Positions 55,112 to 63,700 of a stretch of 64,000 nucleotides of DNA are shown piece by piece (the first letter of the stretch is position 1; every line of letters starts with the position of its first letter). The notes below the pieces were generated by a model. The model saw only the letters and a list, made by a program, of their open reading frames with translations, had not been told where the DNA came from and did not search any database. Source of the stretch: Luteimonas marina (GTDB lineage: Bacteria > Pseudomonadota > Gammaproteobacteria > Xanthomonadales > Xanthomonadaceae); NCBI RefSeq assembly GCF_007859325.1, contig NZ_VOHK01000006.1, forward strand, positions 224,344 to 288,343, in the 5' to 3' direction. Position numbers and translations under genes: made by a program.

Positions 55112-56082
55112 GATTCATCGATGCCCGCCTGGTGCGGGAACTGCTTCCCGTCGCCGACTGCGTGGAACTCATGGCGCAGGCCATGCGCAACGCGTCCGCT
55201 GGCCGTATCGCGATGCCTACCCGAATGGTCATGCCATTGGCGGACCACAGCGGACAGGTGTTCGTGATGCCGGGCTCGGCCCTTGAACCCCGCGTCTACG
55301 GCGCGAAGCTGCTGAACGTACACCCGACGAATCCGCAGCAGGGGCGTCCACTCCACCAGGGCTTCGTGGCGCTGTTCGACCATGACACCGGCGTGCCGCT
55401 GGCCATAGTCGAGGGTTCGGAGCTGACGTTGCTCCGCACCGCGGCAGCCTCGGCATTGGCCACGCGCACGCTGGCCCGGGCCGCCGCTGGTACGCACGGC
55501 ATATTCGGCACGGGAAGGCAGGCAGGGGACCACGTCCGTGCAATCGCCGGGGTCCGGGCGATCAGGCGCGTCGTGATCTGGGGGCGGACCGGCACGCGTG
55601 CGAGCGCATTGGCGGCAGAACTTTCAGATAGCACCGGGAGCGAGGTCATCGCGACGAGCGACCCGCGCGAGGCCGCCGCCTGTGACGTGGTCACCACGGT
55701 GACCGCCGCCGGGGAGCCGGTCCTGCAGGGCGCATGGTTGATCCCGGGCACCCACCTGAACCTCGTCGGCGCGCACTCGCCCGTGACCCGGGAAGTCGAC
55801 GACGATGCGGCCCGCCGCAGCACGATCTATGTCGATCGCCTGGCCTCGGCATTCAGTGAAGCGGGCGATATTCTCATCCCGCTGGGCAATGGCACGATCA
55901 CCAGGGACGCGATCGTCGGCGAGATCGGCCAGGTACTCCAGGGCACCGCACCGGGCCGTCGCGATGTGGAGCAGATCACCCTGTACAAGTCGCTCGGCAC
56001 GGTGGCCCAGGATATCCTCGCTGCCGCATGCGTGTACCGTCGCGCCATCGAGCGCGGCGCCGGCAGCGAAGTCAGCCTCTGA
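55108..56082 (+). CDS. Ornithine cyclodeaminase / mu-crystallin-family enzyme (DauB-like)
   Basis: A 324-residue protein with the family's N-terminal domain (MRFIDARLVRELLPVADCVELMAQAMRNASAGRIAMPTR, VYGAKLLNVHPTNPQQGRPLHQGFVALFDHDTGVPLAIVEGSELTLLRTAAASALAT) and NAD(P)-binding loop GIFGTGRQAGDHVRAI (residues 131–146). The Lys in YGAKLLNVHP is the conserved catalytic position. The family includes L-arginine dehydrogenase DauB, cyclodeaminases and pyrroline-carboxylate reductases. Because the cassette also has a DauA-like enzyme, a DauB-type reductive amination of the keto/imino acid to the L-form is the best guess. It overlaps the C45 gene. Confidence 0.87.
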   Translation: MRFIDARLVRELLPVADCVELMAQAMRNASAGRIAMPTRMVMPLADHSGQVFVMPGSALEPRVYGAKLLNVHPTNPQQGRPLHQGFVALFDHDTGVPLAIVEGSELTLLRTAAASALATRTLARAAAGTHGIFGTGRQAGDHVRAIAGVRAIRRVVIWGRTGTRASALAAELSDSTGSEVIATSDPREAAACDVVTTVTAAGEPVLQGAWLIPGTHLNLVGAHSPVTREVDDDAARRSTIYVDRLASAFSEAGDILIPLGNGTITRDAIVGEIGQVLQGTAPGRRDVEQITLYKSLGTVAQDILAAACVYRRAIERGAGSEVSL

Positions 56083-56144
56083 CCTTCTCTCGCCGCGGCC
56101 GCCCATCCGGGGGGCCGCTCTCGCCCCCCGCAGACCGTCGATGC

Positions 56145-57956
56145 TCAGACGCGGACGCAGGCTACTCGATGGTCCGACTCCACCTCCACCATGACCGGTC
56201 GGCCTTGCGACAAGGGTGCGGCCATCACGCTGCCATGATTGAAGTAGGCCCAGCCCTCCGGGGCCGGCGATGAGCTGCCGATCTGGGTCCGCAACCGGTA
56301 GCCGCCGGCTTCCGCGCGCGCAAGCCGGGGCGTAGCCTGCAGCAGCCGCAGTGTGTAGGGATGACGCGGATCGTCGTAGATCGCGGTGCGTGGCCCTTCC
56401 TCCAGAATCAATCCGCGGTACATCACCACCACGCGGTCGGCGACCTGCTCGACTACGCTCAGGTCATGGGAGATAAATAGACAGGAGAACCCGAACTTCG
56501 CCTGCAACCCCGCAAGCAGCAGCAGGACCTGTTTCTGGGTCGTCACGTCCAGCGCCGCCACCGGTTCGTCAGCCACCAGGAAGCGCGGCCGCGCGACGAT
56601 GGCCCGCGCAATGCACACCCGCTGACGCTGTCCTCCGGACAGTTCATGGGGAAAGCGGTCGCCGAAATCGTCCGGCAGGCCGACCTCGGCAAGCATCGCG
56701 CGAGCGCGGACGAGTCGCTCCGGATGCCGCATCCCCGCCATGTGCCGAAGCCCTTGTGCGACGATGTCCGTCAGGCGCATGCGCGGGTCCAGCGAGGAAA
56801 ACGGATCCTGGAACACCATCTGGGTCTGCAGGCGGTAATCGATCAGCTCGCGCCCGCGCAATGCGGCCACATCGCGGCCATCGAACCGGATCGAGCCCCC
56901 GCTTCCGCGATTGAGCCGGACCAAGGCGCGCCCGAGGGTCGTCTTGCCCGAACCGGACTCGCCGACGAGGGCGACCGTTTCCCCGCACCTCACCACCAAA
57001 TCGACACCGTCGACCGCCTTGAACACCGGCGCTCTGCGCCAGGGCATCTTGGCGCGCTGCGCAAACTCCACCTGAAGCGCGCTCACCTCGACGAGCGGGC
57101 CGTCTGCCGGTCTGTCGACGGCGCACAGGCCACGTATCGGCATCGAATCCAGCAGGTCACGCGCATACGGATGCCTGGGCTCCAGCAACACGCGCCGGGT
57201 CGGGCCGGCTTCCATGATTCGCCCCTGACGCAGCAGCACCACCTCGTCGGCATAGTTGCAGACCATGCCGAGGTCATGACTCACCAGCAGTACCGACGTA
57301 CCGAGCTCCCGCGTCAGCGAGATCATGATGTCCATGACTTCCTTCTGGATGATCGCATCCAACGCCGTGGTCGGTTCGTCTGCGATCAGCAGCTTTGGTC
57401 CCATCACCAGCACGGAGGCGAGCATGATGCGCTGACGCATGCCGCCGGAGAACTGATGCGGGTAAGCCCGGAGGCAGGCGCGCGGATCGGCGATGCGCAC
57501 GCGTTCCAGCATCGCCAGGCAGCGCTCGCGCGCCCGGGCCTCGTCCAGGCCGAAATGAAGCTTCAGCGCCTCGGTCATCTGGACGCCCACGGTGAGTGCC
57601 GGGTTCAGCGAAACCATCGGCTCCTGGAACACCATGCCGATGGCGCGTCCGCGCACGCGCCTCATGGCGGCCGGCGAGGCATCCAGCAGATTCTCGCCGG
57701 CAAGGAGGATCTTGCCGGCGTCGACGCCCGCCACCTGCGGCAGCAATTGCAACGCCGCCCGCCCGATCATGGTCTTGCCACTGCCCGATTCACCCACCAA
57801 GGACGTCACTCGACCCGGCGCAACCGCAAAACTCACGTCCTGCACCACCGGTCGCCGTGTGCGGTCCGGCTGGCGCACGCTCACGCAGAGCCCGTCAACG
57901 ACGAGCAACGGCCTGGCTTCGGGCACGACGGTAGGTGATGGCGTCTCGGCGGCCAT
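56145..57956 (-). CDS. Fused dipeptide-type ABC transporter ATPase (DppD–DppF-like)
   Basis: A 603-residue protein joining two ABC ATPase domains. Each has a Walker A (SLVGESGSGKTMIG near residue 55; ALVGESGSGKTTLG in the second half), an ABC signature (HQFSGGMRQRIMLAS; HELSGGQRQRVCIARA) and a Walker B (KLLIADEPTTALD; RFLVADEPVAALD). The first half ends in the oligopeptide-type RHPYARDLLDSMP and the second in RHPYTLRLLQATPRL. A C-terminal tail of ~60 residues (SPAPEGWAYFNHGSVMAAPL) is unusual. The fused form resembles glutathione importer GsiA. It is two bases from the permease gene and is the last of the operon. Confidence 0.92.
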   Translation of the reverse strand: MAAETPSPTVVPEARPLLVVDGLCVSVRQPDRTRRPVVQDVSFAVAPGRVTSLVGESGSGKTMIGRAALQLLPQVAGVDAGKILLAGENLLDASPAAMRRVRGRAIGMVFQEPMVSLNPALTVGVQMTEALKLHFGLDEARARERCLAMLERVRIADPRACLRAYPHQFSGGMRQRIMLASVLVMGPKLLIADEPTTALDAIIQKEVMDIMISLTRELGTSVLLVSHDLGMVCNYADEVVLLRQGRIMEAGPTRRVLLEPRHPYARDLLDSMPIRGLCAVDRPADGPLVEVSALQVEFAQRAKMPWRRAPVFKAVDGVDLVVRCGETVALVGESGSGKTTLGRALVRLNRGSGGSIRFDGRDVAALRGRELIDYRLQTQMVFQDPFSSLDPRMRLTDIVAQGLRHMAGMRHPERLVRARAMLAEVGLPDDFGDRFPHELSGGQRQRVCIARAIVARPRFLVADEPVAALDVTTQKQVLLLLAGLQAKFGFSCLFISHDLSVVEQVADRVVVMYRGLILEEGPRTAIYDDPRHPYTLRLLQATPRLARAEAGGYRLRTQIGSSSPAPEGWAYFNHGSVMAAPLSQGRPVMVEVESDHRVACVRV

Positions 57957-57958
57957 GG

Positions 57959-58804
57959 TCAGAGATTCTTCATGCGAGGATCGAACTGGTCGCGGAGGGC
58001 GTCGCCGAACAGGTTGATGCCCAGCAGCGACATTGAAATGCTCAGGCCCGGCACGATGGCCAGCCAGGGCGCCTGGCCGATGTAGCTTCGGCTGTCCGAC
58101 AGCATCCCGCCCCAGCTGGACATCGGCGGCGGTACGCCCAGACCGAGGAACGACAGCGAACTTTCGGTCAGCAAAGCCCAGCCGAACAGCGCCGTCGCCA
58201 GCACTATGATCGGAGCGATGCAGTTGGGCACCACGTGCCGCATCAAGGTGTACCACTCGGAGTTACCCATGACGCGCGACGCTTCTATGTACTCCTTTTC
58301 ACGGATCGACATGACGCTCGATCGGACCACGCGCGCCACGGACGGCAGATAGGCAAGACTCAACGCCAGAATCACGCCGACGCGGGACGGTCCGAACACC
58401 GCCACCATGCCCAGCGCCAGCACCAGCGAGGGAAACGCCTGCAAGGCATCCAGCAGGGCAACCACCACGCGATCCAGCCAGCCACCGAAGAAGCCCGACA
58501 CGGCGCCCACCAGGGCGCCAGCCAGCGTGGCCAGGATCACGGTGCAAAGGCTGATCGTGACGCTGACGGTGGCGCCATGCAGGAGGCGACTGAATACATC
58601 GCGCCCCCACTCGTCAGTGCCTAGCCAATGGAACCGGCTGGGCGCCTGCAGGCGCGCATCCAGATCGATGATGATCGGGTCATACGGGGTGTAGAAACTT
58701 CCCACCAGGACGGCACTGAGCATCAGCAGCAGTAAGACTCCGCCCACCCTGGCGTTCGTCCGCCGGAACAGCAGGCGCAGGGCGGCGGAGGTGGGAGCCG
58801 GCAT
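57959..58804 (-). CDS. ABC transporter permease, DppC-like
   Basis: A 281-residue inner-membrane permease with six segments. The peptide/nickel-type signatures are the N-terminal FHWLGTDEWGRDVFSRLLHGATVSV and the ATPase-contacting EAA loop REKEYIEASRVMGNSEWYTLMRHVVPNCIAPIIV. The end FLGLGVPPPMSSWGGMLSD is diagnostic of DppC-type proteins. The ATG at 58804 is used; a GTG at 58816 overlaps the previous gene's stop (GTGA) and is a real alternative. Confidence 0.92.
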   Translation of the reverse strand: MPAPTSAALRLLFRRTNARVGGVLLLLMLSAVLVGSFYTPYDPIIIDLDARLQAPSRFHWLGTDEWGRDVFSRLLHGATVSVTISLCTVILATLAGALVGAVSGFFGGWLDRVVVALLDALQAFPSLVLALGMVAVFGPSRVGVILALSLAYLPSVARVVRSSVMSIREKEYIEASRVMGNSEWYTLMRHVVPNCIAPIIVLATALFGWALLTESSLSFLGLGVPPPMSSWGGMLSDSRSYIGQAPWLAIVPGLSISMSLLGINLFGDALRDQFDPRMKNL

Positions 58805-58812
58805 GACGGCGC

Positions 58813-59754
58813 TCACAGCCTCACCCGCGGATCGAATAACGGATAGCAAAGGTCGACCAGCAGGTTCACGACGACATACACCAGGGTCACCAGCAGCAGG
58901 CAACCCTGTACTACCGGATAGTCGCGGGCAAAGATGCTCTCTACCAGCAGGCGGCCGAGCCCCGGCAGGGTGAAGACGGTTTCGGTGACCACCGCACCCC
59001 CCAGCAGCGAGCCGAGGGTCAGGCCGATCATCGTCAACGTCGGCGCCATCGAGTTCTTGAAGGCGTGCCGGCCGGCCACGGCCAACTCGGTCAAACCCTT
59101 GGCGCGCGCGTGGGTGATGTACTCCTGTCGCAGCACCTCGATGGTGCTCGACCGCGCCAGGCGGATCAACACGCCTGCCTCGATCAACGCCAGTGCGATC
59201 ACCGGCAGGACGAGATACTTCACGCCTTCGGCGAAATCCTCCACCAAGGGTACATAGCCCACTACCGGAAACAGGTCCAGCCAGAGGCCGAACACCAGCA
59301 GGAACAACAGGCCCAGCCAGAAGGCGGGGATCGACAGGAAACCGACGGCAAGCGCAACGACCGATACATCGACCGGCGTGTTCTGCCTCCACCCGGCCAG
59401 CATGCCGGCCGGCACCGCGACCAGCGAGGCGAGCAGGATCGCCGGGAGCACCAGCGAGGCGGTGACGCCGAAGCTGCCGATGAGGATCTCCAGGACGGGC
59501 CGCTGTTGGGAGATGGAGATACCCAAGTCGCCCGCCAACAGCTGCTTGATCCAGATGACGAACTGCGCCGGCACGGGCAGATCGAGGCCGAGCTTCTCGC
59601 GTAGGTCCGCCAGCAGCTTCGGATTGTCCACCTCACCCAGCATCAGCTGGGCGGGATCGCCGGGAATGGCGCGCATCATCGCGAACACGATCACCGCCAC
59701 CACCAGCAACGTGGGAATGGCCAGAAAAGCGCGGTTGAACAGATATCGGATCAT
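58813..59754 (-). CDS. ABC transporter permease, DppB-like
   Basis: A 313-residue permease with the DppB-type N-terminus MIRYLFNRAFLAIPTLLVVAVIVFAMMRAIPGDPAQLMLG, and the EAA loop IEVLRQEYITHARAKGLTELAVAGRHAFKNSMAPTLTMIGLTLG. The C-terminal LLGGAVVTETVFTLPGLGRLLVESIFARDYPVVQGCLLL is likewise typical. It pairs with the DppC-like subunit to form the membrane channel. It follows the binding-protein gene by 15 bases. Confidence 0.93.
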   Translation of the reverse strand: MIRYLFNRAFLAIPTLLVVAVIVFAMMRAIPGDPAQLMLGEVDNPKLLADLREKLGLDLPVPAQFVIWIKQLLAGDLGISISQQRPVLEILIGSFGVTASLVLPAILLASLVAVPAGMLAGWRQNTPVDVSVVALAVGFLSIPAFWLGLLFLLVFGLWLDLFPVVGYVPLVEDFAEGVKYLVLPVIALALIEAGVLIRLARSSTIEVLRQEYITHARAKGLTELAVAGRHAFKNSMAPTLTMIGLTLGSLLGGAVVTETVFTLPGLGRLLVESIFARDYPVVQGCLLLVTLVYVVVNLLVDLCYPLFDPRVRL

Positions 59755-59769
59755 CGGGCTATCTCGACC

Positions 59770-61371
59770 TTACGGCGTCGCCACGGGCTTGACGCCCCAC
59801 AGCCGCTCACGCACGAGCGGCCAGGGGGCAAAACCTTCCAGTCGGTCACGCACCGCCGTGGCCGCGCCGGGGTTGAACAGAACGATCAGCGGATTGTCCC
59901 GCAGCATCAGTTGATGCAGTTCGTCAAACGCCGCTTGCCGGGCCGGCGGCTCGGAAAGGCCACAGGCGTCGGCCAGCAGGGTCAGCGCCCGCGGGTTGTC
60001 CCAGACCTTGCGCTTGCTCTGCTTGCGATTTCCCGCCATGGCCTCGTATGTCAGGCAGGGATCCACCCGTGGAGAATAGGAGAAGGACATCAACTGGTAG
60101 TTGCCTGACTGATAGCGATCAAGCTGCGTCGCCCACTCGAGCACCACGAGATCGATATGGATACCCACCTGGCGCGCCATCGATTGGATCATGATCGATT
60201 GATCGAAGATGTCCGTGTAGCGACGGCTGGTAAGCAGGCGGATCTTCTGTCCCTTGTAGGCCGACCGTGCCAGCAGCGCCCGTGCAAGTCCCGGATTGAA
60301 ATCATGGCCGCGGCGCTGCGCTTCCGAGTAATAGCTGCTTACGACCGGCACCATCGACGCATCAACCGTACCGATACCCCCGGATACCACCTCCGCGATG
60401 GCCTTCACGTCCAGGCTGTGCGCCAGAGCCCTGCGCAGCAGGGGGTCGGACATGACCGGATCGTCGCTCTGGATCAGCAGGACATTGCTGCCCAGCGTCG
60501 GCGAGCTCTTGATCCCGATCCGCGGGTACTTGCGCAGCTCGACGAGCTCGGGCGCCGAGAGCCAAGGCAGCACGTCCACCTGCCCCTTGATCAGCGCCGC
60601 GCGCCGCGACGCGTCGTCGCGGATGACAAGCCATCGGATCGTGTGGGCATACGCGATCTTTCCCCCGGCATTCCCATCGCGTGGTTCATTGCGTGACCGG
60701 TAGCCGGGGAACGCCACCAGCTCGATGAACTCGCCACGCTTCCACGTGCCAAGCCTATAAGGACCCGTACCAATCGGCACTCCGACCTCGCCTTCGGCAT
60801 TCATCGAGTCCGGATGGAGGATCGCGCCGGCACCGCATTGCACGGCAGCCATCTGAGCCAGCAACATCGGAGATCGGCGATCGAGCCGGAATACCACGGT
60901 ATGCGCGTCGAGCGCCTCCACTGATTCCACCCTCGGGCCACGTGATCCGTCCATCTCCGGCAAGCAGGGCCAGTGATTGCGGGGATCCAGATAGCGTTCC
61001 CAGTTCCACGCCACGTGGCGCGCAGTCATCAGCTGGCCGTTGTGGAAGGGGACGTCCTTGCGGAGATGGAAGGTGACGACCCTGCCGTCAGGCGAGGTTT
61101 CGACGCGCTCGGCCAGCATCGGCCGGGGCGTGCCGTCCTCGCCATAGGCGACCAAGCCTTCGACCAAGTGCATCATCACCGAGTCAGTGTTGGAGTCCCG
61201 ATTCATGCCCGGATCGAGGCTGCGGATATCTGCATTGGCGGCTACACGGATGGCGCCGTGGGCGGCTGCGGACGCGCTGGAGGACACCATGCACATCGCC
61301 AGGCCCAACATGGCGAGTACGCCACGCAGGTTCCGTTCGCTTGGCCGGCTGCCGGCAGGGAACGCTCGCAT
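59770..61371 (-). CDS. Periplasmic solute-binding protein, family 5 (dipeptide/opine type)
   Basis: A 533-residue extracytoplasmic binding protein for the linked ABC importer. A signal peptide (AMLGLAMCMVSSSASAAAHG) ends near residue 38. Family 5 features include IRSLDPGMNRDSNTDSVMMHLVEGLVAYGEDGTPRPMLAERVETSPDGRVVTFHLRKDVPFHNG and VGVPIGTGPYRLGTWKRGEFIEL. The conserved Asp-rich C-terminal motif RQAAFDELHQLMLRDNPLIVLFNPG is present. Such proteins bind peptides, opines, nickel or glutathione; residues do not reveal the ligand. It lies five bases downstream of the amidohydrolase gene. Confidence 0.9.
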   Translation of the reverse strand: MRAFPAGSRPSERNLRGVLAMLGLAMCMVSSSASAAAHGAIRVAANADIRSLDPGMNRDSNTDSVMMHLVEGLVAYGEDGTPRPMLAERVETSPDGRVVTFHLRKDVPFHNGQLMTARHVAWNWERYLDPRNHWPCLPEMDGSRGPRVESVEALDAHTVVFRLDRRSPMLLAQMAAVQCGAGAILHPDSMNAEGEVGVPIGTGPYRLGTWKRGEFIELVAFPGYRSRNEPRDGNAGGKIAYAHTIRWLVIRDDASRRAALIKGQVDVLPWLSAPELVELRKYPRIGIKSSPTLGSNVLLIQSDDPVMSDPLLRRALAHSLDVKAIAEVVSGGIGTVDASMVPVVSSYYSEAQRRGHDFNPGLARALLARSAYKGQKIRLLTSRRYTDIFDQSIMIQSMARQVGIHIDLVVLEWATQLDRYQSGNYQLMSFSYSPRVDPCLTYEAMAGNRKQSKRKVWDNPRALTLLADACGLSEPPARQAAFDELHQLMLRDNPLIVLFNPGAATAVRDRLEGFAPWPLVRERLWGVKPVATP

Positions 61372-61376
61372 GCGGC

Positions 61377-63146
61377 CTACTTCCTTTCGTGAACGATGAC
61401 GCCACCCATCACCGTCATAATCGCCTCGACGTTCAGCAGCTCGCGAGGCTCGATGGAGAATATGTCCTGCGACACCACCACCATGTCGGCCAGCTTGCCA
61501 ACCGTGATGCTTCCCTTGAGGCCGTCCTCACGTGCCGAGTACGCCGGGTTCAAGGTGTACGCCCGTACTGCCTCGGCCAGGGTCAGGCGCTGATCACCCC
61601 GCCAGCCTCCTTCAGGAAGGCCATCCATGTCCTGCCGGGTCACCGCGTAATAGATGTTCTCGAACGGATTGAAAGGCGACATGTTCCCCTTCACGAATCC
61701 GCCGGGCATGTCCGAGACGATGTTGAGGACAGCGCCATGGTCGATCAGGGTGCGCCACGCGTGCGCGCCCGCCACCCGCGACGGGCCAAGGGAAGCGTCC
61801 AGCTGTTTCCACTCATGGCTCAGGTGGGAGGGGGTTACGTCCACGATCATGCCCATCGCGCCGATGCGCGCGAGATCCTCGGGCGTTGCGTACCATGCAT
61901 GAATGACGCGCAGGCGGCGATCGCGTGGGCCATTGGCAGCGATCGCATCGGCATAGGCGTCCGTGAGGAATTGCACCGCACGGTCGCCCAGCACGTGCAC
62001 TCCCAGATCAAAGCCGGCCCCATCGGCATCGAGGATATCCCTGCGTAATTCCGCCTCGTCCCGTACCCGGAAAGACCATCCACCCGCATAGCCAGGCCGA
62101 TTTGCGAAAGGCTCGTGCATCAGCGACGCGTCGGCCAAAGCCTTGAGCGTGCCGAAACGGATCATCGCGTCACCGCTGCCGGGAAACAGCTTCTCCTCCC
62201 TGGCCTCGCGCCATACCGTCAGGGGCAGCATGGCGAATACACGGACGGTCAGTTCGCCGCGATCGCGCAGCGCCTGGAAGATGCCGATATCCGAGAAGCT
62301 TCGCTCCACGTGCGTGTGGTACGTCTGGCGCTGGGACATCGCGTCGATGCGCGAGATGTCTGAGACCGAGGTGATCCCTACACCGTTCAGCTGACGCATG
62401 AGGTTCCGCGCGGAAACCAGCTTCTGCTCGAGCGAGATGGGCGGCAGCATCGCCTGTACATTGTCTCCTGCCGTCCCGTAAAGCATCCCGGAAAGATCGC
62501 CGGACGTCGGATCCCGCCCGTAGCGGCCGCCACGCGGATCCGGTGCGCGCTTGTCCAGGCGAACGTGACGCAAAGCCATTGAGTTGGCAAAAAACTCGCG
62601 GTCGCTGTTTCTTAGCAGCACGGGATGGCGTGGAGCGATACGATCGATTGCTTCCAGCTCCGGCTCGAATCCGCCGGCGGTGGCCCAGTCGCCACCGGTG
62701 ATCCAGAAGCCCTCCGGAACCCTCGCAACGGCCTCGGCTAGGCGCCGGTCGAACTCCGCCTGGTCGTTCACGTCGTGCAGGTTGACGCGGTAGAACCACT
62801 CCGTGGCATTCTCGAAATGGGTGTGCGCGTCGTTGAATCCGGGGAGGACACGCCTGCCCTCCAGGTCGACCACGCGCGTGGAAGGCCCTTTCAAGGCCAG
62901 AATCTCACGACTGGTGCCCACGGCGATGATCCGCTCCCCCCGCACGGCCACGGCCTCGGCCTGCGGATTGGCTTCATCGACCGTCCAGATCTTGCCGTTG
63001 TGCAATACCAGATCGGCGGCGCCCACCTGGCCCTGGGCTGCACCCGCGGCGCCTGCCGCGACAAGGAACCCAGCGAGCAGGCGACGCGCGCGCGCACTGA
63101 ATACGAATGAGATACAGTCCGGCAGGGTTACGGTGGTCTTCTGCAT
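61377..63146 (-). CDS. Exported YtcJ-type amidohydrolase (amidohydrolase family 3)
   Basis: A 589-residue metal-dependent hydrolase. A signal-like N-terminus (FSARARRLLAGFLVAAGAAGAAQGQ) suggests export to the periplasm. The catalytic layout includes ADLVLHNGKIWTVDEANPQAEAVAVRGERIIAVG, the metal-binding LPGFNDAHTHF (His108, His110), DGAGFDLGVHVLGDRAVQFL, RRLRVIHAWYATPEDLARIGAMGMIVDVTPSHLSHEW and the C-terminal SITVGKLADMVVVSQD. YtcJ-type proteins cleave amides, including N-acyl amino acids, but natural substrates are mostly unknown. It is the first gene of the importer operon, so cleavage may happen before uptake. Its promoter region carries operator copy 3. Confidence 0.88.
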   Translation of the reverse strand: MQKTTVTLPDCISFVFSARARRLLAGFLVAAGAAGAAQGQVGAADLVLHNGKIWTVDEANPQAEAVAVRGERIIAVGTSREILALKGPSTRVVDLEGRRVLPGFNDAHTHFENATEWFYRVNLHDVNDQAEFDRRLAEAVARVPEGFWITGGDWATAGGFEPELEAIDRIAPRHPVLLRNSDREFFANSMALRHVRLDKRAPDPRGGRYGRDPTSGDLSGMLYGTAGDNVQAMLPPISLEQKLVSARNLMRQLNGVGITSVSDISRIDAMSQRQTYHTHVERSFSDIGIFQALRDRGELTVRVFAMLPLTVWREAREEKLFPGSGDAMIRFGTLKALADASLMHEPFANRPGYAGGWSFRVRDEAELRRDILDADGAGFDLGVHVLGDRAVQFLTDAYADAIAANGPRDRRLRVIHAWYATPEDLARIGAMGMIVDVTPSHLSHEWKQLDASLGPSRVAGAHAWRTLIDHGAVLNIVSDMPGGFVKGNMSPFNPFENIYYAVTRQDMDGLPEGGWRGDQRLTLAEAVRAYTLNPAYSAREDGLKGSITVGKLADMVVVSQDIFSIEPRELLNVEAIMTVMGGVIVHERK

Positions 63147-63301
63147 ATGCCTTACCAGGTTGTGCTGGGTGCGTTTGTGATCCAGATGTCGGCCGCAAGC
63201 CTCACGGCTTCCGCTGGACCGGCCCGTCCGCGACGGGGACCGACTCCCTGACCTGATATCGCGAAGCCTTCGCGCTCCACGAGGATCACGTCGCGGCCAT
63301 A

Positions 63302-63327
63302 ATGCTTTTCATAATCATATAACGCAA
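63302..63327. promoter_or_regulatory. 26-bp palindromic operator, copy 3
   Basis: Begins ATGCTTTTCATAATCATA and ends ACGCAA, 156 bases upstream of the amidohydrolase ATG on the minus strand. It agrees with copy 1 at 19 of 26 positions and with copy 2 at 18. It overlaps the -10 region of the likely promoter (TTGACT at 63334–63339). The half-sites are less symmetric (8 of 13) than in copy 1. Confidence 0.7.
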
Positions 63328-63339
63328 GTTGCCAGTCAA
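63311..63339 (-). promoter_or_regulatory. Promoter of the amidohydrolase–ABC importer operon
   Basis: On the minus strand, TTGACT (63339–63334), 17 bases and GATTAT (63316–63311) fit a sigma-70 promoter. As in the TonB receptor promoter, the -35 box starts 12–13 bases before the palindrome, which covers the -10. A 5' leader of roughly 160 bases follows, without other visible signals. Confidence 0.6.
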
Positions 63340-63349
63340 CCTGGCGGAC

Positions 63350-63655
63350 GGGTCGTTGCAGCGCAGCACGCGCCGACAAGGCCGCGTCGCTGCCTCCCGG
63401 CCGTAGCAACCACCGGATGCTCGAACGGATCCATGGCCAGCAACCATGCCCGGTTCCCGCGCAGCACTGCATTGGCACGCAGCATCTCGGCGTAGCGCTG
63501 GGCATGCGGCGAGAGCAGGCGATGGAAGACACGGCAGTAGCTGTTGGCCCAGTCCATATCGGCGCGACGGAATGGCGCAACGATGTGTCGTAGCGCCATT
63601 CGTCGCGCGAACTCAATGCGTTGTCCAGTCTTTCGTGTCGCTCGGTTGCGGTCAT
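63350..63655 (-). pseudogene. Remnant of a second dusA 5' end
   Basis: The minus strand encodes MTATERHERLDNALSSRDEW, then SLRHSVAP, a one-base deletion, MDWANSYCRVFHRLLSPHAQ and AEMLRANAVLRGNRAWLLAMDPFEHPV, a second frameshift, and GGSDAALSARAAL. This is the N-terminal third of DusA, clearly homologous but not identical to the intact gene at 47667–48665. It carries a plausible true start (ATG 63655). Homology stops near 63350, next to the importer operon promoter. It is best read as a displaced dusA 5' end beside an inserted island. Confidence 0.85.
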
Positions 63656-63700
63656 GTTCGATCGATTGTGGCGGCTCCCGGCTGCCGCAGCCGCAGCCCT

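Noticed and set aside
63152..63655. 167-codon minus-strand ORF as a real gene
   Set aside because: It is a chimera of out-of-frame dusA remnant, the importer promoter and its leader.
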